A DNA stretch of 64,000 nucleotides from Rhizobium sp. Leaf453 (GCF_001425605.1 NZ_LMRG01000029.1:124001-188000); one strand, 5' to 3'. Counted from the stretch's first letter, positions 28,892 to 38,103 are shown. The notes: generated by a model not told the origin, from the letters alone. A program made the numbers and translations.

Positions 28892-30295
28892 TCAATCGTC
28901 ATCGTCTGTCTGCCTCAGCGCACCCTTCGATCCGGCAATACGCGCCACCAGATCCGGCAGGCTTTCCATCTCCGCCCACTTCATACCGGCGCCCTTGGGC
29001 AGATCGGCCGAAGCGGATGGCAGGACAGCCTGTGAAAAGCCGAGCTTTTCGGCTTCTTTAAGGCGCTGGGCGGTATGCGCAACCGGCCGGATTGCCCCCG
29101 ACAGACTGACTTCGCCGAAATAGACGCAATCGGACGGAAGGGCAAGACCGGCAAGCGACGAAACCAGTGCGGAAGCGACGGCAAGGTCGGCCGCCGGCTC
29201 GGAAATGCGATATCCACCGGCAATGTTGAGATAGACGTCGTGCTGGCCGAGCCGGACGCCGCAATGGGCCTCCAGCACGGCGAGGATCATCGACAGCCGT
29301 GCCGAGTCCCAGCCGACGACGGCGCGGCGCGGTGTGCCGAGCGAGGTCGGCGCCACCAGCGCCTGCACTTCGACCAGCACGGGACGCGTCCCTTCCATGC
29401 CGGCAAAGACTGCGGCACCTGGCGATTTCGCGTTGCGCTCGCCGAGAAACAGTTCGGACGGATTGGTGACTTCGCGAAGTCCTCTGTCGGACATTTCGAA
29501 CACGCCGATCTCGTCGGTCGGGCCGAAACGGTTCTTGACGGTGCGCAGGATGCGGTAGTGATGGCCGCGGTCACCTTCGAAATAGAGCACGGCATCGACC
29601 ATGTGTTCGACAACGCGCGGTCCGGCGATCTGGCCTTCCTTGGTCACATGGCCCACCAGCACGATGGCGGAACCCGTCTGCTTGGCGAAGCGGATCATCG
29701 CCTGCACGCCGGTGCGCACCTGCGTGACTGTGCCCGGCGCAGAATCGACAATATCGCTCCACAGCGTCTGGATCGAGTCGATGATGACGAGATCCGGCCG
29801 CTTGCCTTCGCTCAGCGTCGCCAGAATATCCTCGACATTTGTTTCGGCCGCGAGCAGCACGTCGGTGTCGGCAGCCCCCAGCCGCTGGGCGCGCAGGCGA
29901 ACCTGTGCGACGGCCTCTTCACCCGAGACATAGATGATCCGATGGCGGCGTCGCGACAGGGCGGCAGCGGCCTGCATCAGGACCGTGGATTTGCCGATGC
30001 CGGGGTCGCCGCCGATCAGCACGGCCGATCCGCGCACGAAACCGCCGCCGGTGGCGCGGTCGAGTTCGGAAATGCCGGTCGTGATGCGCGGTGCATCCTC
30101 GATTTCACCCGACAGCGTGGTCAGCGCGACGGGGCGGCCCTTCTTCGGCGTCTTGCCCGGACCACCACCAATGCCCCCCATCGGGTCTTCCTCGACGATG
30201 GTATTCCATTGGCCGCAGCCTTCGCATTTCCCGACCCAGCGGGTGTGAACCGTGCCGCAGTTCTGGCAGATGAATTGTGTCCGGGCTTTCGCCAT
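28892..30295 (-). CDS. radA: DNA repair protein RadA
   Basis: A 467-residue RecA-like ATPase. It has an N-terminal zinc finger (CQNCGTVHTRWVGKCEGCGQ), Walker A GGDPGIGKST, and the RadA-specific KNRFG motif (TVKNRFGPTDEIG). The C-terminus is Lon-like (GLALPSDCVYFGEVSLSGAI). It promotes branch migration in recombination. Start ATG 30295 shares one base with the stop codon of the parE gene (TGATG), so its translation can be coupled to the toxin-antitoxin operon upstream. Confidence 0.95.
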   Translation of the reverse strand: MAKARTQFICQNCGTVHTRWVGKCEGCGQWNTIVEEDPMGGIGGGPGKTPKKGRPVALTTLSGEIEDAPRITTGISELDRATGGGFVRGSAVLIGGDPGIGKSTVLMQAAAALSRRRHRIIYVSGEEAVAQVRLRAQRLGAADTDVLLAAETNVEDILATLSEGKRPDLVIIDSIQTLWSDIVDSAPGTVTQVRTGVQAMIRFAKQTGSAIVLVGHVTKEGQIAGPRVVEHMVDAVLYFEGDRGHHYRILRTVKNRFGPTDEIGVFEMSDRGLREVTNPSELFLGERNAKSPGAAVFAGMEGTRPVLVEVQALVAPTSLGTPRRAVVGWDSARLSMILAVLEAHCGVRLGQHDVYLNIAGGYRISEPAADLAVASALVSSLAGLALPSDCVYFGEVSLSGAIRPVAHTAQRLKEAEKLGFSQAVLPSASADLPKGAGMKWAEMESLPDLVARIAGSKGALRQTDDDD

Positions 30296-30612
30296 CAAGT
30301 GTCGCTTTCGGGGAAGTGTTTGAAGGATATGTCCTGCCAGCCGTGAAGGAAGCGGACAATGTAGATATGGGATTCTTCGACGCGGAAATAAATGCATCGG
30401 TCGCGATATGGCAAGGCCCGCAACTGCTGACGGAGATGATCGCGTGCAACGCCGGTGAAGCCGTTTTGCGCAATCGAATTGATCTTCGAATGGATATCGA
30501 GAACGAATGCAGCGGCAGCGTCCGGATTTTGTGCCGCGATATATTTGAAGATTGATCGCAGGTCTGCCCGGGCGGCGCGCGAGAAAACCGGTTTGCGGCT
30601 CTTAATCGTCAT
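30295..30612 (-). CDS. parE: ParE-family toxin
   Basis: A 105-residue RelE/ParE-fold protein (FSRAARADLRSIFKYIAAQN, RALPYRDRCIYFRVEESHI, YIVRFLHGWQD). Its start overlaps the antitoxin gene by 11 bases, and its stop TGA overlaps the radA ATG by one base. ParE toxins poison DNA gyrase, and this protein would be neutralised by the ParD-like partner. The placement inside a conserved alr-radA stretch suggests insertion of the module into a housekeeping operon. Confidence 0.9.
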   Translation of the reverse strand: MTIKSRKPVFSRAARADLRSIFKYIAAQNPDAAAAFVLDIHSKINSIAQNGFTGVARDHLRQQLRALPYRDRCIYFRVEESHIYIVRFLHGWQDISFKHFPESDT

Positions 30613-30865
30613 GCTGCCCGTGCATTATGTCCTGCAGAAGGGCGTCCCCATCCGCATATTCATGAACGCGGCCAGCGGCAATATCATCCTCGCCCTCCTG
30701 GATCAGCCTTTTCAACTCCAGAAATCTCGCCTCGTCGCGCTCCAGCAGCCGCAACCCGGCTCGCACCACTTCGCTCGCGTTGTTAAAGCGTCCGCTTGTG
30801 ACCTGTTGGCTGATGAAGGCGTCGAAATGGTCGCCGATGACGAAGGATTTCTTCGAGTTTGACAT
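30602..30865 (-). CDS. parD: ParD-family antitoxin
   Basis: An 87-residue ribbon-helix-helix antitoxin. SFVIGDHFDAFISQQVTSGR and FNNASEVVRAGLRLLERDEA are the typical ParD DNA-binding and dimerisation stretches. The acidic C-terminus (EGEDDIAAGRVHEYADGD) binds the toxin. A strong AGGAGA site sits upstream of ATG 30865, preferred over ATG 30880. It probably autorepresses from the 50-base gap after alr. Confidence 0.9.
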   Translation of the reverse strand: MSNSKKSFVIGDHFDAFISQQVTSGRFNNASEVVRAGLRLLERDEARFLELKRLIQEGEDDIAAGRVHEYADGDALLQDIMHGQHDD

Positions 30866-30918
30866 GGGAACTCTCCTCACACCAACAATACCATAAGGTA
30901 GGAACAGTTCCTACTTTC

Positions 30919-32079
30919 TTACACCTCGATGTAAGCCCGTTCATGGCGGCTTCCGAGGCTGGTCAGCATTTCGTAGCCGATGGTGCCGCCAGCGCGGGCG
31001 ACATCATCGACGGCGATGTTGTTGCCGAACAGTTCGATATAGTCGCCGGGGCGGGCGGCATTTTCCGGCAGGTCGGTGACGTCGAACAGGGTCAGGTCCA
31101 TGGTGACGCGGCCAAGCTGCGGGATTTTCACACCATGCAGGAAACCGTAGGCGCCTCCGGGAGACGCTTGGCGCAATGTGACGCCGCCGCCGGAGAGCGA
31201 GCGGTGATAACCATCGGCATATCCCACGGCGGCAATGGCCACACGACTGTCCCGGGTGAACTGCGCCGAGCCGCCATAGCTTCCGGTATCGCCCTTGCGG
31301 GCACTGCGGATCACCAGGATGCGGGCTTCCGCCGTGACGACGGGTTTCATCGGGTTCGCCATGTCGTTGACGGCTTCGCCGCCATACACGGCGATACCGG
31401 GGCGCGTCAGGTCGAAGTGGAAGTCAGGCCCGAGATGAACACCGCCGGAATTGGCAAGGCTTGATTCGATGCCTTCAAAAGCGGCCGTAACCATCCGGAA
31501 AGATTCGAGCTGCCGGCGGTTGAGCGGATGCGACGGGTCGTCGGCGCAGGCAAGGTGGCTCATCACCAGAATGGGTGAAAAGCTTGCCGGCCTGGCCGGA
31601 TCATTGGCGAGTGTCAGCGCTTCCTCGACCGCCAGGCCCAACCGGTTCATGCCGGTATCGACATGCAGGACGCACGGGTGATCGCCGCGCTCTGACAGCG
31701 TCGATATGAAAAAGGCGAGTTGTTCCTCGGAGTTGATGATCGGGATCAGGTCGTTGTCGAAGAACAACCGCTCATTGCCGGACCACATGCCAGCGAGGAT
31801 ATGGATGCGGCCATCTGGGACGATGGGGCGAAGGGCGACCCCTTCCTCTGCGTTTGCAACAAAGAAATCCCGCGCCCCGGCGCGGTAGAGTGTGCTGGCG
31901 GCAGGCCCGATGCCGATGCCATAGGCATTCGCCTTAAGGACGGCAGCAGCCCGGGCCTTGCCGGAAAGCTTGTTCATGGCCCGCCAGTTATCGGCAAGCG
32001 CACCGAGATCGATCGTCAGGCGATTGGACGCGGCCTCGAAGGCGGCATCAGCGGAAGAGGGATCGTGAAAATGGTCCAT
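30919..32079 (-). CDS. alr: alanine racemase
   Basis: A 386-residue PLP enzyme that makes D-alanine for peptidoglycan. The PLP lysine lies in AVLKANAYGIG, and the catalytic Tyr region of the C-terminal beta domain is AAVGYADGYHRSLSG. RPGIAVYGGEA is also family-typical. Start ATG 32079 (MDHFHDPSSAD) is used instead of the upstream ATG at 32115. It sits between terC and the parDE pair. Confidence 0.95.
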   Translation of the reverse strand: MDHFHDPSSADAAFEAASNRLTIDLGALADNWRAMNKLSGKARAAAVLKANAYGIGIGPAASTLYRAGARDFFVANAEEGVALRPIVPDGRIHILAGMWSGNERLFFDNDLIPIINSEEQLAFFISTLSERGDHPCVLHVDTGMNRLGLAVEEALTLANDPARPASFSPILVMSHLACADDPSHPLNRRQLESFRMVTAAFEGIESSLANSGGVHLGPDFHFDLTRPGIAVYGGEAVNDMANPMKPVVTAEARILVIRSARKGDTGSYGGSAQFTRDSRVAIAAVGYADGYHRSLSGGGVTLRQASPGGAYGFLHGVKIPQLGRVTMDLTLFDVTDLPENAARPGDYIELFGNNIAVDDVARAGGTIGYEMLTSLGSRHERAYIEV

Positions 32080-32207
32080 GAAAACAGAGATACAGCCAAG
32101 CGTAGGGCTCCGCAATCATCTGCACTGCGCAAAGCCCGGCCCTCGTCTTGGTAGGACAACGAGGGGAAGCGGCAGTCCAGCCCAGCTGTCTGCCGCCGCT
32201 TGAGCCA

Positions 32208-32852
32208 TCAGCCAAGCGCCGACATGATGACCGGTTCAACTTCCATGAAGCCTTCGTAGATCATCTTCAGCGCCACGAAGAGAATGATCGCCAGACCCAG
32301 ATAGGAGATCCAGGGGTAGCGGTTGAGAAGCTTGGCGATGAACGAGGCGGCGATGCCCATCAGTGCGATTGAAACGGCGAGCCCGAGGACCAGGATGTTC
32401 GGATGCTCGCGCGCCGCACCGGCAACCGCCAGCACATTGTCGAGCGACATGGAAACGTCGGCGATAACGATCTGCAGAGCGGCCTGCTTCAGTGTCTTGC
32501 GCGCCGCGCCGGCACCAACCACGCCGTCCTTGTCGATGTCCTCGCCGGTCAGGGATTCGAGCCCGGCATTTTCCTCGTGGGCGGCGGTGCGCAGTTCACG
32601 CCACATCTTCCAGCAGACCCACAGCAGCAGAATGCCACCGACGAGCAGGAGGCCGAGAATCTGCAGCAACTGGGTCGCCAGCAGAGCGAAGATGATACGA
32701 AGGACTGTGGCAGCGGCGATACCGATCAGGATCGCCTTCGCGCGCTGCTCCTTGGGAAGGCCGGCTGCAGCAAGGCCGATGACGATGGCGTTGTCGCCCG
32801 CAAGGACAAGATCGATCGCAAGGACCTGAAGCAGCGCAACAAAAGCTTCCAT
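32208..32852 (-). CDS. TerC-family integral membrane protein
   Basis: A 214-residue protein with about seven membrane segments. The family landmark acidic motifs are both present: VLAGDNAIVIGLAAAG in the first half and IADVSMSLDNVLAVAGAA in the second. These likely form a metal-binding site within the membrane, and TerC proteins are linked to manganese/calcium efflux and tellurite resistance. I looked for a yybP-ykoY manganese riboswitch upstream and saw none. It lies between dnaB and alr. Confidence 0.9.
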   Translation of the reverse strand: MEAFVALLQVLAIDLVLAGDNAIVIGLAAAGLPKEQRAKAILIGIAAATVLRIIFALLATQLLQILGLLLVGGILLLWVCWKMWRELRTAAHEENAGLESLTGEDIDKDGVVGAGAARKTLKQAALQIVIADVSMSLDNVLAVAGAAREHPNILVLGLAVSIALMGIAASFIAKLLNRYPWISYLGLAIILFVALKMIYEGFMEVEPVIMSALG

Positions 32853-32990
32853 GAACGGATTTCCTCATAGGGGGATGGAGCCGCGACTGAGGTGCCGCGG
32901 CGAAGTGCCAGTTTTCTATTCGACTATCCGGAAGAATGCGGATTTGCAACACGACATGACTGAGGTTTGGCAAACCTGCATGCCAACCGA

Positions 32991-34493
32991 TCAATGTTCC
33001 TCGTATTGCGTGAAACTCGAATCGGCGAGATCCGCGAAACGGGTAAATTCCGCCTGGAAGGCGAGCTTGACGGTTCCGGTCGGTCCGTGACGCTGCTTGG
33101 CGATGATCACGTCCGCGGTGCCCTTCACCTTCTCGAACTGCATCTTCCACTCTTCGTATTTCGGGTCGAACTCGTCGCGCGGCTCCAGGTTTTTCACGTA
33201 GTATTCCTCACGGAAGACGAAGAGCACGACGTCGGCGTCCTGCTCGATCGAGCCGGATTCACGAAGGTCGGAGAGCTGCGGCCGCTTGTCCTCGCGGCTT
33301 TCCACCTGACGGGAGAGCTGTGAGAGCGCTATGATCGGAACGTTGAGTTCCTTGCCGAGCGCCTTCAGGCCGGTGGTGATCTGGGTAATTTCCTGGACGC
33401 GGTTGTCGCTGGATTTGCCGGAGCCGGTCATCAGCTGGATATAGTCCACCACGAGGCAATCGAGGCCGCGCTGGCGCTTGAGACGGCGGGCACGGGCCGA
33501 AAGCTGGGCGATCGAGATACCACCGGTCTGGTCGATGAACAGCGGCACCTTCTGCATGGTCTGGGAAAAGCCGACCAGCTTTTCGAATTCCTGTTCGGAG
33601 ATATCGCCGCGACGGATTTTCGACGACGAGACTTCCGTCTGCTCGGACATGATACGGGTGGCGAGCTGTTCAGACGACATTTCGAGCGAATAGAACCCGA
33701 CCACGCCGCCGTTCTTGGCCTTGAAGGACCCGTCCGCCTGCACCTCGGACTCATAGGCCGCCGCGATGTTCCAAGCAATGTTGGTCACCAACGAGGTCTT
33801 GCCCATGCCCGGGCGTCCGGCGAGGACGATCAAGTCGGAGCGCTGCAGGCCGCCCATGCGCGCATCGAGCGAGACGATACCGGTCGAAATGCCGGACAGA
33901 TTGCCGTCGCGCTCGAATGCCTGGCCCGCCATGTCGACGGCCTGTGCCACGGCATCGTTGAACGACTGGAAGCCGCCGTCATAGCGGCCGGTCTCGGCCA
34001 GTTCGAAGAGACGACGTTCGGCATCCTCGATCTGGCTTTGAGGTGGCATGTCGAGCGGCGCATCATAGGCGATGTTGACCATGTCCTCGCCGATTGTGAT
34101 CAGCGAACGGCGCAGCGCGAGATCGTAGATCGCGCGGCCGTAGTCTTCGGCGTTGATGATCGATACGGCTTCGGCGGCGAGGCGGGCGAGATACTGGGCG
34201 ACCGTCATGTCGCCGACCTTTTCGTCCACCTTCAGAAATGTCTTGATGGTGACCGGATTGGCGGTCTTTCCCATGCGGATGATGTCGCCGGCCACTTCGA
34301 AAATCTTGCGATGCAGCGGTTCCATCAGATGCACGGGCTTCAGGAAGTCCGAGACGCGGTAGAAGGCATCGTTGTTGACGAGGATCGCACCGAGCAGCGC
34401 CTGTTCGGCCTCAAGGTTGTTCGGGGCTTCGCGATATTGCGCTTCCGTCTGGTCCTTGGCGATGGGGGCAAGTCTGCGCGCGATCTCGTTCAT
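32991..34493 (-). CDS. dnaB: replicative DNA helicase
   Basis: A 500-residue DnaB with the N-terminal primase-binding domain (APNNLEAEQALLGAILVNND) and the C-terminal RecA-like motor. Walker A is GRPGMGKTS, Walker B region is LDCLVVDYIQLM, and SQLSRQVESREDKRPQLSDL is the conserved H3/H4 segment. It unwinds DNA at the replication fork as a hexamer. ATG 34493 (MNEIARRLAPIAKDQ) is chosen; the upstream in-frame ATG at 34559 gives an atypical extension. Confidence 0.96.
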   Translation of the reverse strand: MNEIARRLAPIAKDQTEAQYREAPNNLEAEQALLGAILVNNDAFYRVSDFLKPVHLMEPLHRKIFEVAGDIIRMGKTANPVTIKTFLKVDEKVGDMTVAQYLARLAAEAVSIINAEDYGRAIYDLALRRSLITIGEDMVNIAYDAPLDMPPQSQIEDAERRLFELAETGRYDGGFQSFNDAVAQAVDMAGQAFERDGNLSGISTGIVSLDARMGGLQRSDLIVLAGRPGMGKTSLVTNIAWNIAAAYESEVQADGSFKAKNGGVVGFYSLEMSSEQLATRIMSEQTEVSSSKIRRGDISEQEFEKLVGFSQTMQKVPLFIDQTGGISIAQLSARARRLKRQRGLDCLVVDYIQLMTGSGKSSDNRVQEITQITTGLKALGKELNVPIIALSQLSRQVESREDKRPQLSDLRESGSIEQDADVVLFVFREEYYVKNLEPRDEFDPKYEEWKMQFEKVKGTADVIIAKQRHGPTGTVKLAFQAEFTRFADLADSSFTQYEEH

Positions 34494-34768
34494 GGCGTTC
34501 CGTCTCTGTCTCTGGCTGTGGCATCCTGTGCGGTCCGCGACGGCGGGGGTCAAGAGCATCGCATCAATGACTGTCGATGGATCGCGTCTTGCAGCCTGCC
34601 GTCACCGTTGTTCACAGGGCCTGCTGCAATAACACGGATATTCCGGCAATGCAGGCATTAACTGTTGACCGGTTTTCCGTTCGAATCGTGTTGTGGCCTG
34701 TATGCCCCATCATACCCGTCCGTCTTTCTGCCGTTGACATGAATTTTGCCGATATCGCGTCTGCCGGG

Positions 34769-34797
34769 TTGAAAACGGCTTTGGCGGCCGCTAGATA
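34769..34797 (+). promoter_or_regulatory. promoter of the marR-MFS-hlyD operon
   Basis: TTGAAA (34769-34774) and TAGATA (34792-34797) are separated by exactly 17 bases. The predicted transcription start, near 34804, falls just before the palindromic operator. Confidence 0.6.
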
Positions 34798-34808
34798 GGG
34801 TCAAAATA

Positions 34809-34825
34809 ATTAGCATGCTACTAAT
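34809..34825. promoter_or_regulatory. candidate MarR operator
   Basis: ATTAGCATGCTACTAAT contains a perfect 10-bp palindrome TAGCATGCTA (34811-34820) nested in ATTAG...CTAAT arms. It lies between the predicted start of transcription and the ribosome-binding site, an ideal position for autorepression by the MarR protein encoded 17 bases downstream. Confidence 0.65.
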
Positions 34826-34841
34826 ATGAAAAAGGTACGAA

Positions 34842-35285
34842 ATGTTCGACTCGGCCGTCAATCGTCAGTTGTTCGATGCGCTGTTTTCGGTGAATCGCAA
34901 GCTGCGGGCGCTGTTCGATGCGCGGGTGAAGGAGAGGGGGCTGACCTTGTCACGCGCTCGTGCCCTTTTTGCGCTTTCCAAACGGGACGGCCTCAATCAG
35001 CGCGAACTGGCCGAGGAGCTCGGTATCGAGACGCCGACCATCGTACGCCTGCTGGATGGCATGGAAAAACAGGGTTTTATCGAGCGTCGGATCGAGGCGA
35101 GCGATCGGCGCGCCAAGCAGATCCACATGACCGAGCGGGGGCGGGGCATTGCCGATGAAATCGACAAGCTGGCCTGCGAGATCCGCCAACAGGTGCTTGA
35201 TGGCGTCGATGCGAAAGACAAGGCGACAGCCTTGCAGGTCGTCAGTATGATGGCCGGAAATATCCTCGTCATTACCAGGGATTGA
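34842..35285 (+). CDS. MarR-family transcriptional regulator
   Basis: A 147-residue winged-helix protein. The DNA-binding core reads GLNQRELAEELGIETPTIVR followed by LLDGMEKQGFIERRIEASDR, the classical MarR recognition helix and wing (D.R.K). It is the first gene of an efflux operon and probably represses it through the palindrome at 34809-34825, being released by a ligand that the pump exports. The MFS gene starts seven bases after its stop. Confidence 0.92.
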   Translation: MFDSAVNRQLFDALFSVNRKLRALFDARVKERGLTLSRARALFALSKRDGLNQRELAEELGIETPTIVRLLDGMEKQGFIERRIEASDRRAKQIHMTERGRGIADEIDKLACEIRQQVLDGVDAKDKATALQVVSMMAGNILVITRD

Positions 35286-35292
35286 CCGGGAG

Positions 35293-36966
35293 ATGAGCGC
35301 CGCGGTTCAAGAGAGGGAGATAGACCACAGCGAAAGCGACGCGGCGTCTGTCGTTGTCGCGCCACCCGTGGCTGCTCCACCACCGCCAGCGTCGATGAGC
35401 CCAGGGAGAGCGGCTGTCTACATGGCTTCCTCGGTCCTTCTGTTTCTCACGCAGGGCCTCGGCATGAACCTGCTCAATGCCAACATTTACCAGCTGCAGG
35501 GATCGTTGTCGGCGACGACGACGGAGATCGCCTGGCTGTCGGCGGCCTACATGGCGCCGTACGCCTCCATGTCGATCGCGCTGTTCAAAATCCGCTCGCA
35601 ATACGGCCTGCGACGGTTCGCCGAACTCAGCATCATCTGCTTCGTAATCGCATCGATCCTCAACCTGTTCGTTTCGGATCTGCATTCGGCAACCGTCGTC
35701 CGGTTCCTGAGCGGCATGGCGGCGGCTCCGCTGTCGACGCTCGGCTTCCTCTACATGCTCGAAGCCTTCCCGCCGGCTCGAAAACTGTCCGTGGGACTGA
35801 GCCTCGCGCTTCTGAACACGACGCTGTCGGCGCCGATCGCCCGCATCATCTCGCCGCCGCTGATGCAGCTGGGCGGTTGGCACGCACTCTATACATTCGA
35901 GATGGGACTGGCGTTGATCGCCCTGCCTGTCGTCTATTTGCTGCCACTGACAGCGCCGCCGCGCGCCAAGGTGATCCAGAAGATGGATATCTTGAGCTAT
36001 CTGCTTCTGGCGATCGGTTTCGGCTGTCTCGCGGTTTTCCTGACGCTCGGCAGACTTTATTGGTGGTTCGAAGCGCCATGGCTTGGCTTGCTGCTGGCCG
36101 GTTCGATCGCCTCCCTGACCGTCATGGTGGTCCTCGAACTGCCGCGAAAGATGCCGCTTCTCGACATGCGCTGGCTGTTCACCCGCGAGAACATGCACAT
36201 GGCTGGCGTGCTGCTGCTGTTCCGCGTCGTGAGCTCGGAGCAGACGACGACCGCCGCGAATTTCTACATGCAGCTCGGTCTGCTCAACGATCAGACCCAG
36301 ACGATGTATTCGATCATCCTGCTCGCATCCATCGCTGGTGGGCTGGTCTGCACCGTCCTGATGATGACGCGCTATGTGGAAACGGCCCATGTACTGGCCT
36401 TGCTGCTGATCGCCGGCGGTGCATGGCTCGATAGCCAGTCCACCAGCCTGACGCGGCCGGAGCAGATGTATCTGAGCCAGGCCATGGTCGCCGCCGGTGC
36501 CGCCATGTTCCTGCCGCCGGTCATGTCCAAGGGGTTCGCCGCCGTGCTCGCCAAGGGCGTGCCCTTCATCGTCAATTTCCTGGTGATCTTCCTCTTCACC
36601 CAGAGCATCGGCGCCCTCCTGGCTCAAGCCGCGCTTGGAAGTTTCGTCACGATCCGCGAGAAGTTCCATTCGAACGTACTCGTCGAGCATATCCTGCTCA
36701 CCAATCCCTTCGTCGCCCAGCGCGTTTCCCAGCTCTCCGGCGCCTATGGCAAGGTCATTACCGACAAGTCGCTGCTAAACGCCGAGGGGCTGCAATTGCT
36801 TGGCCAGCAGGTGACGCGCGAGGCCAATATCCTTGCCTATAACGATGCCTTCCTCGTCATTTTCATCGCATCCTCCATCGGTCTCGCTCTGCTGCTCGGG
36901 CATCTCGCCTGGGCAAGACTGATCCGGCCTTGGGTAACGGCGCCAGCCGTTGCCACCTCCTCCTGA
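35293..36966 (+). CDS. MFS multidrug transporter, EmrB-like
   Basis: A 557-residue protein with a proline-rich cytoplasmic N-terminus (about 35 residues) and roughly 14 hydrophobic segments, the size of the DHA2/EmrB group. EIAWLSAAYMAPYASMSIAL is the usual TM2 region. A periplasmic loop lies near residues 440-500 (SFVTIREKFHSNVLVEH). With the HlyD-type protein downstream it should form a tripartite efflux pump with an outer-membrane channel encoded elsewhere. Substrate is unknown. Confidence 0.9.
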   Translation: MSAAVQEREIDHSESDAASVVVAPPVAAPPPPASMSPGRAAVYMASSVLLFLTQGLGMNLLNANIYQLQGSLSATTTEIAWLSAAYMAPYASMSIALFKIRSQYGLRRFAELSIICFVIASILNLFVSDLHSATVVRFLSGMAAAPLSTLGFLYMLEAFPPARKLSVGLSLALLNTTLSAPIARIISPPLMQLGGWHALYTFEMGLALIALPVVYLLPLTAPPRAKVIQKMDILSYLLLAIGFGCLAVFLTLGRLYWWFEAPWLGLLLAGSIASLTVMVVLELPRKMPLLDMRWLFTRENMHMAGVLLLFRVVSSEQTTTAANFYMQLGLLNDQTQTMYSIILLASIAGGLVCTVLMMTRYVETAHVLALLLIAGGAWLDSQSTSLTRPEQMYLSQAMVAAGAAMFLPPVMSKGFAAVLAKGVPFIVNFLVIFLFTQSIGALLAQAALGSFVTIREKFHSNVLVEHILLTNPFVAQRVSQLSGAYGKVITDKSLLNAEGLQLLGQQVTREANILAYNDAFLVIFIASSIGLALLLGHLAWARLIRPWVTAPAVATSS

Positions 36967-36977
36967 CAGGTTTTCCC

Positions 36978-38033
36978 ATGCTGAAGTCTCTTCGCTCCCC
37001 CGCAACCATTCTCACGCTCCTGGCTGGCCTGACCGGCGTGCTGCTTGTTCTCTATGCCTGGCGATTGCCGCCCTTCGCGACCACGGTGGAAATGACCGAT
37101 AATGCCTATGTCCGCGGTTATGTGACGATCGTCAGCCCGCAGCTTTCTGGCTATGTCTTGAGGGTCGAGGTCAAGGATTACGAGGCTGTCAAGGCAGGGC
37201 AGGTGCTCGTCCGGATCGATGACCGCATCTATGCCCAGAAACTGGCCCAGGCGAAGGGAGCGCTCGATACGCAGAAGGCGTCGCTGGCCAATTCTCATCA
37301 GCAGGAATTGTCGGCAAAAGCGAGCATCGCCGCGAGCGAAGCCCAGCGCGACAGTGCCACGGCGACTTACATACGGGCAACGCAGGCCTGGGAGCGTATC
37401 CAGCCGCTGGCGGAAAAGGGCATAGCCACCTCGGTCGACGTCGATACCGCGCGGGCAACGCTCGAGCAGGCTAAGGCGGGTGTCGATCAGGCGACAGCCA
37501 CGATCGAGGTGTCGCGCCAGAACCTTGCGACCACGATCGGTTCGCGGGCAGGATTGGAAGCAGCCGTGCGAAGCGCGGAGGCCGCCGTGGAACTGGCGCA
37601 GATTGATCTCGACAACACGACGATCACAGCGCCGCAAGACGGTAAGCTCGGCGAAGTTGGCGCGCGGCTCGGCCAATATGTCACGGCTGGCACGCAGTTG
37701 CTGGCAATCGTGCCGAAGGATGTCTGGATCATCGCCAATTTCAAGGAAACCCAGCTGGACGGCATGAAGATCGGTCAGCCGGTCGTCTTCACCGTCGATG
37801 CGCTGAGCAAGGCGAAACTGAGAGGGCACGTCGAACGCTTCTCGCCCGCTGCCGGCTCGGAGTTCAGCGTCATCCGCGCCGACAATGCGACGGGGAATTT
37901 CACCAAGGTCGCGCAGCGGGTCGGTGTGCGCGTGTCGATTGATCCGGATCAGCCGCTGGCGGATGCGCTGGTGCCGGGCATGTCGGTTGAAGTCAGCATC
38001 GACAAGGCTGCGGAACCGCAGACGGCGCAATAA
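36978..38033 (+). CDS. HlyD/EmrA-family membrane fusion protein
   Basis: A 351-residue adaptor. One N-terminal membrane segment (ILTLLAGLTGVLLVLYAW) is followed by the biotinyl-lipoyl half-motif TDNAYVRGYVTIVSPQLSGY, a long coiled coil of about 100 residues and the second lipoyl half DNTTITAPQDGKLGEVGA. The beta-barrel domain follows (VWIIANFKETQLDGMKIGQP). It links the MFS pump to an outer-membrane channel. ATG 36978 is 11 bases after the MFS stop. The operon ends at a strong terminator. Confidence 0.93.
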   Translation: MLKSLRSPATILTLLAGLTGVLLVLYAWRLPPFATTVEMTDNAYVRGYVTIVSPQLSGYVLRVEVKDYEAVKAGQVLVRIDDRIYAQKLAQAKGALDTQKASLANSHQQELSAKASIAASEAQRDSATATYIRATQAWERIQPLAEKGIATSVDVDTARATLEQAKAGVDQATATIEVSRQNLATTIGSRAGLEAAVRSAEAAVELAQIDLDNTTITAPQDGKLGEVGARLGQYVTAGTQLLAIVPKDVWIIANFKETQLDGMKIGQPVVFTVDALSKAKLRGHVERFSPAAGSEFSVIRADNATGNFTKVAQRVGVRVSIDPDQPLADALVPGMSVEVSIDKAAEPQTAQ

Positions 38034-38050
38034 TTTCAAGCTCGAAATGC

Positions 38051-38083
38051 AAGAAAGCCCGCGACGATGTCGCGGGCTTTCTT
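38051..38083. terminator. bidirectional terminator between hlyD-type gene and rplI
   Basis: A perfect 15-bp stem (38051-38065 / 38069-38083) with a three-base loop whose outer part is AAGAAA/TTTCTT. It can stop both the plus-strand efflux operon and the minus-strand rpsF-rplI operon. Confidence 0.9.
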
Positions 38084-38103
38084 GTCTTGAAGAGCAAAAA
38101 GAC

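Larger units (their letters stand above)
34494..34841. other. divergent intergenic region dnaB/marR
   Basis: About 350 bases with no protein gene. The right part holds the promoter (34769-34797) and operator (34809-34825) of the marR operon. The left part must contain the dnaB leader, but no clear promoter pair was found there. Confidence 0.5.

Noticed and set aside
32853-32990. yybP-ykoY manganese riboswitch upstream of the TerC gene
   Set aside because: The expected paired consensus blocks are not present in the leader.
34734-34756. TTGACA near 34734 as a marR promoter
   Set aside because: No acceptable -10 element lies at 16-18 bases. The TTGAAA/TAGATA pair downstream is better placed.
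35272-36690. 472-codon open frame antisense to the MFS gene
   Set aside because: Its His/Gln/Arg-rich composition reflects reversed membrane-protein codons. The MFS frame is the real one.
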